A DNA stretch of 64,000 nucleotides from Viola odorata (Eukaryota > Streptophyta > Magnoliopsida > Malpighiales > Violaceae): assembly GCA_963691705.1 (NCBI GenBank), contig OY829542.1:19144579-19208578 (forward strand), written 5' to 3'. Shown here piece by piece: positions 59,313 to 64,000 of this stretch (positions are counted from its first letter, which is position 1; every line of letters starts with the position of its first letter). Made by a program: the position numbers and the translations under genes. The notes under the pieces are model-generated. The model was not told the DNA's origin and made no database searches. It worked only from the letters and a program-made list of their open reading frames with translations.

Positions 59313-62300
59313 AACAAATTATCATTGTTCTTAAAGGATATTTATTTATTTTAATTAATATGACTTGACCTACTAATTAACTAATTTGATCATTGACCCC
59401 AACCCTTGACTTAGGGAGGTGAAAGTTGTGGTCAAATATGAGAACGGTATAACTTACACTTAAACATAATTGACAACTCTCTTGAAATTAGTCTCACTAA
59501 ACAATCATGAAATGATGGTGTTCACTTGGGTTATAGTTACGAATCCATGGTTCCGTATTCGATAGTTAGTGTTGTGATTTTTTTTTAATTTTATTCGCTT
59601 TTAAACAAATTAATATTATTTTTTTGTCTTTTTTAAATATTTTTTAGCCCGTTTATAATTTCCCGAATAAAAGCAACTTATGAAAAAGAAAAATGATGAT
59701 GTTCAAGAGTTCTAGTTCTATAAGATGGCTACAACTACAAGTCACGACAAACTACTTGAAAGTGAAGTTTAATTTTGACATTTTGCACCTAAAACTCAAA
59801 CTCTAATTACCACTTACTTTAATTATTATGGTCTCATTTCGTGAGAATTTAGCAGGGTGTGCCATTATTGCTAAGATAAGTAAAAATCCTACATGCATTT
59901 ATCATATCTAGGCACTAACTATCTTATACCAAGTCAAAGATTTATAATTTCAGATTTCCATACATGTTTTTCTTCCATTTCTTACTTTCTTTCTTTTTCG
60001 AGTTGTTGTTGTAGCTTACCAATACCAATCCATACACAATTCCAAAGTGCAAAAAGGTCCCTCGAATCACTTAGATGAGGATTGAGGAACCATGCGAAAG
60101 AGAAGAAAACAAAACAAAACAAAGGAAAGGTTTCCCTTTTCCACCTCCGTCACTCATGAAAAAGGTCCTTAAAGGCTTAAAGGTACATGACAAATGAGCG
60201 ATATCGGCCCACAACCACACCAACACCAAGGGAGAATATCACACTCCATGATATTATTATAAACACACTCCATTGAATTTGAATAATTTAAACGTGAGAA
60301 TAAAAAATAGTTGAAAACAAGATTATTCATCAATGGATGGTTTAGTGGATTGACTAACCTAATGCAAACTAAAGTACTCTTAACTGAGTGGTTTAGTGGA
60401 CTAATCCAGTACAATTAGGACTAATCATAACCGAATGAGTTTAAAAATACTCGTGGTTCATAAATTTTAAAAGAAACTGAAAAATTTGAGTCAAACTAAT
60501 GGTTTAGTGGATCGGATGACTTAATGCAAAGTAAATTAGTCATGATCGAGTGATTTAATGAACCGGTCTAATAAAACAAGACTAATCGTAACCAACTAAG
60601 TTCAAAGATACTTATAGTTCGAACATTAACCAAAGAAAATTGAAACTATATATATATATATATATAAAATAGAAAAATGAGCATGTAAATAATGTATATA
60701 CAAGACAGAATGGAGTTCCTCCCTCTCATGAGAAGATTCAGAAGCAAGTGTCCCCTTACATCCCTACATCCTACACTGTTGCCATGTTCCCCTCACACCA
60801 CGCCCGATCGATTATTTTAGCTTCTCTCATTCCATTCACCAGTTCTCAATAATGAGTTATCGCTATTGGAGTGGACCCTCGTTTGGCCCACTATTTTTCG
60901 ATCCATCCCCATCTTAATTGGTTAATTTAAACACTTTTTGTTTTGTTTTTTTTTTCCTTTTAAATCTAAAAATTAAGATTATTTATAATTGTTAAAATAT
61001 TAAAAAAAAATTAAGATTTGAAAAAGTTAGATTCTAAGTGGGGATTGTATTAGAGTTTAAAAAAACTTGTGAATGATTATAATTTGCAATACGTGGCTTG
61101 ATATGTACTACATGGAGAGATATGTGCTTCGGGCCCCGCCTGTCTGCCCCCAAGCATCGCTCCATCTTTTCTACCTGCGGGCGAGTCGGTAAGTTAAGAG
61201 GTCCTGAGTTTTATTAATATTCCTTTTAATCATTTTTTTATTTTAATATAATTATTTTAGGTGGTTGAATACAATATCCAATAAATTTCTTCAATTTCTA
61301 ATTATTGAGAGAAATAGCTGGAATAAAATCTTATTAAATGATAAATATTGAAAACATAATTTTATTAAAAAAATATTGAAAACGCAAAATATGACAACTA
61401 AATAGCATAAAGAATTTCTGCCAAACAGAGAACTAATAAAATTTAGATGAAATTTTTAATTTTTCCTGTAAAAAATTGACACGTGATAATTAATTGGGTT
61501 TATCCTTTTCATATTAGGTTATATTTAATTATTAAATAAATGTAATTAAATTATTGTCATGTGTCATTTTTATGTGTGGTGGAGAGATACCAAGTGATAA
61601 TGTACTCATAATTCTACGACGAATGTAGACATGCACACCATATATATTTAAGTACAGATTATAGGTTCGTTTTTCATGTATGAAAAAACGTAAATTGTTG
61701 TAAATATTTTATTTTTCATTGCACCAACTCAAAAACATGATTAATTTTAGAGCCTAAGAAGTTTTAAAAAAAATAGATATGTGCATTAAAATTAACTCTT
61801 TTTTATTTCACACTCAATTTCACTCTTTAATTTTCTGTCTAACTTACCATCACAATTCACAACACATTATCTCTCTTTAACTATAATTACTTGTCCCAGA
61901 TAGAAATTTCATTAATAATATGAAAAATCGGTAAAAATACGCTATGATAGAAAAAATATTCAAAGATACGATCGAAAGTGATGTAGCAAATGGATCCCAA
62001 CACTATTTTGTAGGGTCAACAAAAAGAAATTCCATCGCAAAGAATTTGCTTATTTCCATTCAACACTCCCTCTCCTTCTTTTGACAATGATAAGAGCTTA
62101 TCTTCACAGGTGCAAATGGGGTAGGTGTTCGTGGGACCTATTCATAAATGCTGATATGGGTTTTCCTTTTGGTCCTTTAATTAGAGTATTAGACTTAAAT
62201 TAATTACGGCTCAAAAATCATTAAAGGCACCAAAATACTGGTAAGTCATTCAATGGACCCAATTATGTGATCTTTACTAAAATAAAAAAAACAATGCAAG

Positions 62301-63843
62301 TGGAATTATTCTCTTTGAATTATTAGAGTCGTTCATTTTACCATAATTATACATATTAATATAATTATTATATTTTAAATTGATTAGTTTAGACTTTCTA
62401 ACTGATGAAAAAAATAAAAAATAAAAAAATATTAACTAACAACATTGAAAATTAAAAATAGACAACTATTTTTTTTATATTCTATTAATCCAACCGTCAA
62501 ATATGGTTTAAATCATTTGAATCATTGATTTATTGACCAAAATATTTGAGTGGCTCGATACCTGGTCCGGTTTACATTTCCTTGATAATTAATAGTATAC
62601 TTTTACTAACCAGTTGATTTTTAAAAATAAATAAATTAAGAGAGTTTTAATGTGGGAATTTTAAAAAAGATGAGGTGAGAAAATTGGCGAGTTTAAGTTC
62701 CAAAGCGAAATGATCAAAATATGGAATCGTGTGCTGTAGATTGGGAGATAATATTAATAATATTAGTGATATTTAATTTTTTACAAGTGTGTGTACTCGC
62801 GCGTGCAGCTCGAATTGGGTGACGGGATTTGGGCCGTTTGATCAGTAAAGGATCCGAATCTACATGAAATGCGTTCTTATCATAGTACATCACGTGGCAG
62901 TACGAGCCTGTCGAATCTAGGGAAGCTTGGAATAAAATAGTTGGGTCTACAGGCTACGGCCTACGCGTGTATAGAGCTCTCATTAAAAACAAAGTACTCC
63001 TACTAGTACTAATGCACTCTACTCTACTCTGAGTTTTTCACAAAAACTATAATCATCTGTATTAACTTTTATTGATGGGCCAATATAAAAATAAAGGCAA
63101 ATTATATTGTATAATTATTTTGAGAAAATAACTTATTTGGAGAAAATATTTTATATAGAATATATTTTTTCTATAAATGAATTATTTTCTTCTATTTAGT
63201 TGTTCAGCTGAAAAATATTTTTTTGGGTTTGAATGCAATGGAAAAATAATTTCGTGAGACGTTATTTTGCCGTATTTTAAATAATATAATATTTTTAGTA
63301 ATTTTTATGAGATAAAAAACAACGCACATTTATACAAATTTTTAGAACTAGCATAAATTTATGGTTATGCTAGCATAAATTATTTAATTTTATATAATTA
63401 TTTCCACATTAATGATTTAATATTAATTATAAAAATAGTTATTAAATTTCTAAATTAATTTGAAAAATATATACATACTTTTTAATAGCAAACAATGATT
63501 TACCCCATGAAAAGTTAAAACCCATGAAATTAAAAAATAAATAAAATGAATCGTATTTTATTCAACTAAAAACATAGATAGTTATTATTCATTTTTAAAT
63601 ATTTTTCTTTTAGTTAATGAGAGAAAATTATATTTTCTAAGTTTGGTTTGAATCGATGAGTAGGAGAGAAAGGGAAAATAATATCTTGGGAAGAGAGCCA
63701 TGTGAGGGGAAAATATTTTCTTATCAATTCGAGGAAAACATTTTCCCCCTTTTACCTTCAGTTTTTTTTTTGACAAAGAAAATACTCTCTCTGGTGCGTA
63801 ACAAATGATGCTTTAGCGTCCAAAAGCAGGCTCCGAACAAATA
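59313..63843. other. AT-rich intergenic DNA before the right-edge ORF
   Basis: No gene recognised. A (TA)n run is at 60647-60666. A CACGTGGC motif (G-box/ABRE type) is at about 62891-62898, within a GC-richer patch (62800-63000) that could be regulatory for a gene to the right. Confidence 0.5.
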
Positions 63844-64000
63844 ATGTTCTCGGTTTCCCACACTGGAGAAGACGAGGGTGCCCCTGCCTGCGCTGGTGAC
63901 AACGACGGCTTCGGCTTGGCTCAACTTTTGGACCTCGATTCCCCTCTTGTGTTTGAATCTGAAATTTGCGTGGGCTACGATCTGTCCAGGTATTTGGATT
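63844..64000 (+). CDS. Possible 5' end of a gene leaving the window
   Basis: An ATG at 63844 opens 52 codons that run off the right edge without a stop. An in-frame TAG at 63814-63816 limits the start to this ATG. The predicted peptide is acidic (GEDEGAPACAGDNDG, later QLLDLDSPLVFESE and GYDLSRYLD), with a GC content well above the surrounding DNA and a coding-like composition. I do not recognise the family. It could also be an exon of a gene with a different start, or chance. Confidence 0.4.
   Translation, partial: MFSVSHTGEDEGAPACAGDNDGFGLAQLLDLDSPLVFESEICVGYDLSRYLD

Overview
The window is nuclear DNA of a flowering plant, most likely a dicot. It is AT-rich, has one intronless SAUR gene and one gene with short GT-AG introns, and carries typical plant transposable elements: a Ty1/copia Sirevirus, solo LTRs, L1-type LINEs, and hAT, Mutator and Stowaway elements. 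I cannot name the species. Most of the 64 kb is transposable-element or intergenic DNA.

Layout. 1-5.1 kb: remnants of LTR families, including a Ty3-like stretch with antisense ORFs. 7.5-8.1 kb: a SAUR auxin-response gene (minus). 11.0-15.3 kb: a decayed LTR ending at a decayed LINE. 16.6-17.5 kb: a palindromic MITE and a tandem duplication. 20.1-24.3 kb: a Mutator-like MITE (9-bp target duplication) holding a solo LTR, then another solo LTR with a perfect 5-bp duplication. 24.8-32.8 kb: a complete Sirevirus (minus) with two 1219-bp LTRs and the duplication TAATT. 33-40 kb: two nests of solo LTRs, up to three deep. The DNA hosting the Sirevirus and one nest recurs at 40.0-40.5 kb as an uninterrupted copy, which confirms two insertion points. 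42.8-48.8 kb: MITEs, another LTR and two LINE 3' ends. 53.6-59.3 kb: hAT elements around a six-exon gene encoding a 232-residue RPA43-like RNA polymerase I subunit (minus). At the right edge a plus-strand reading frame, perhaps the start of a gene, leaves the window.

The two host genes are independent: SAUR proteins act in auxin-regulated growth, RPA43 in rRNA transcription. The RPA43 gene has a telo-box and site II (TGGGCY) motifs upstream, as ribosome-biogenesis genes often do, and a 2.2-kb hAT element lies about 470 bp upstream of its start codon.

I found no new multi-gene system. The most informative signals are the nested insertion history with internal empty-site controls, the Sirevirus gag-pol junction that frameshifting alone cannot bridge, the spliced RPA43 gene that single-frame ORF calling misses, and an intact antisense ORF beside a Ty3-like LTR.
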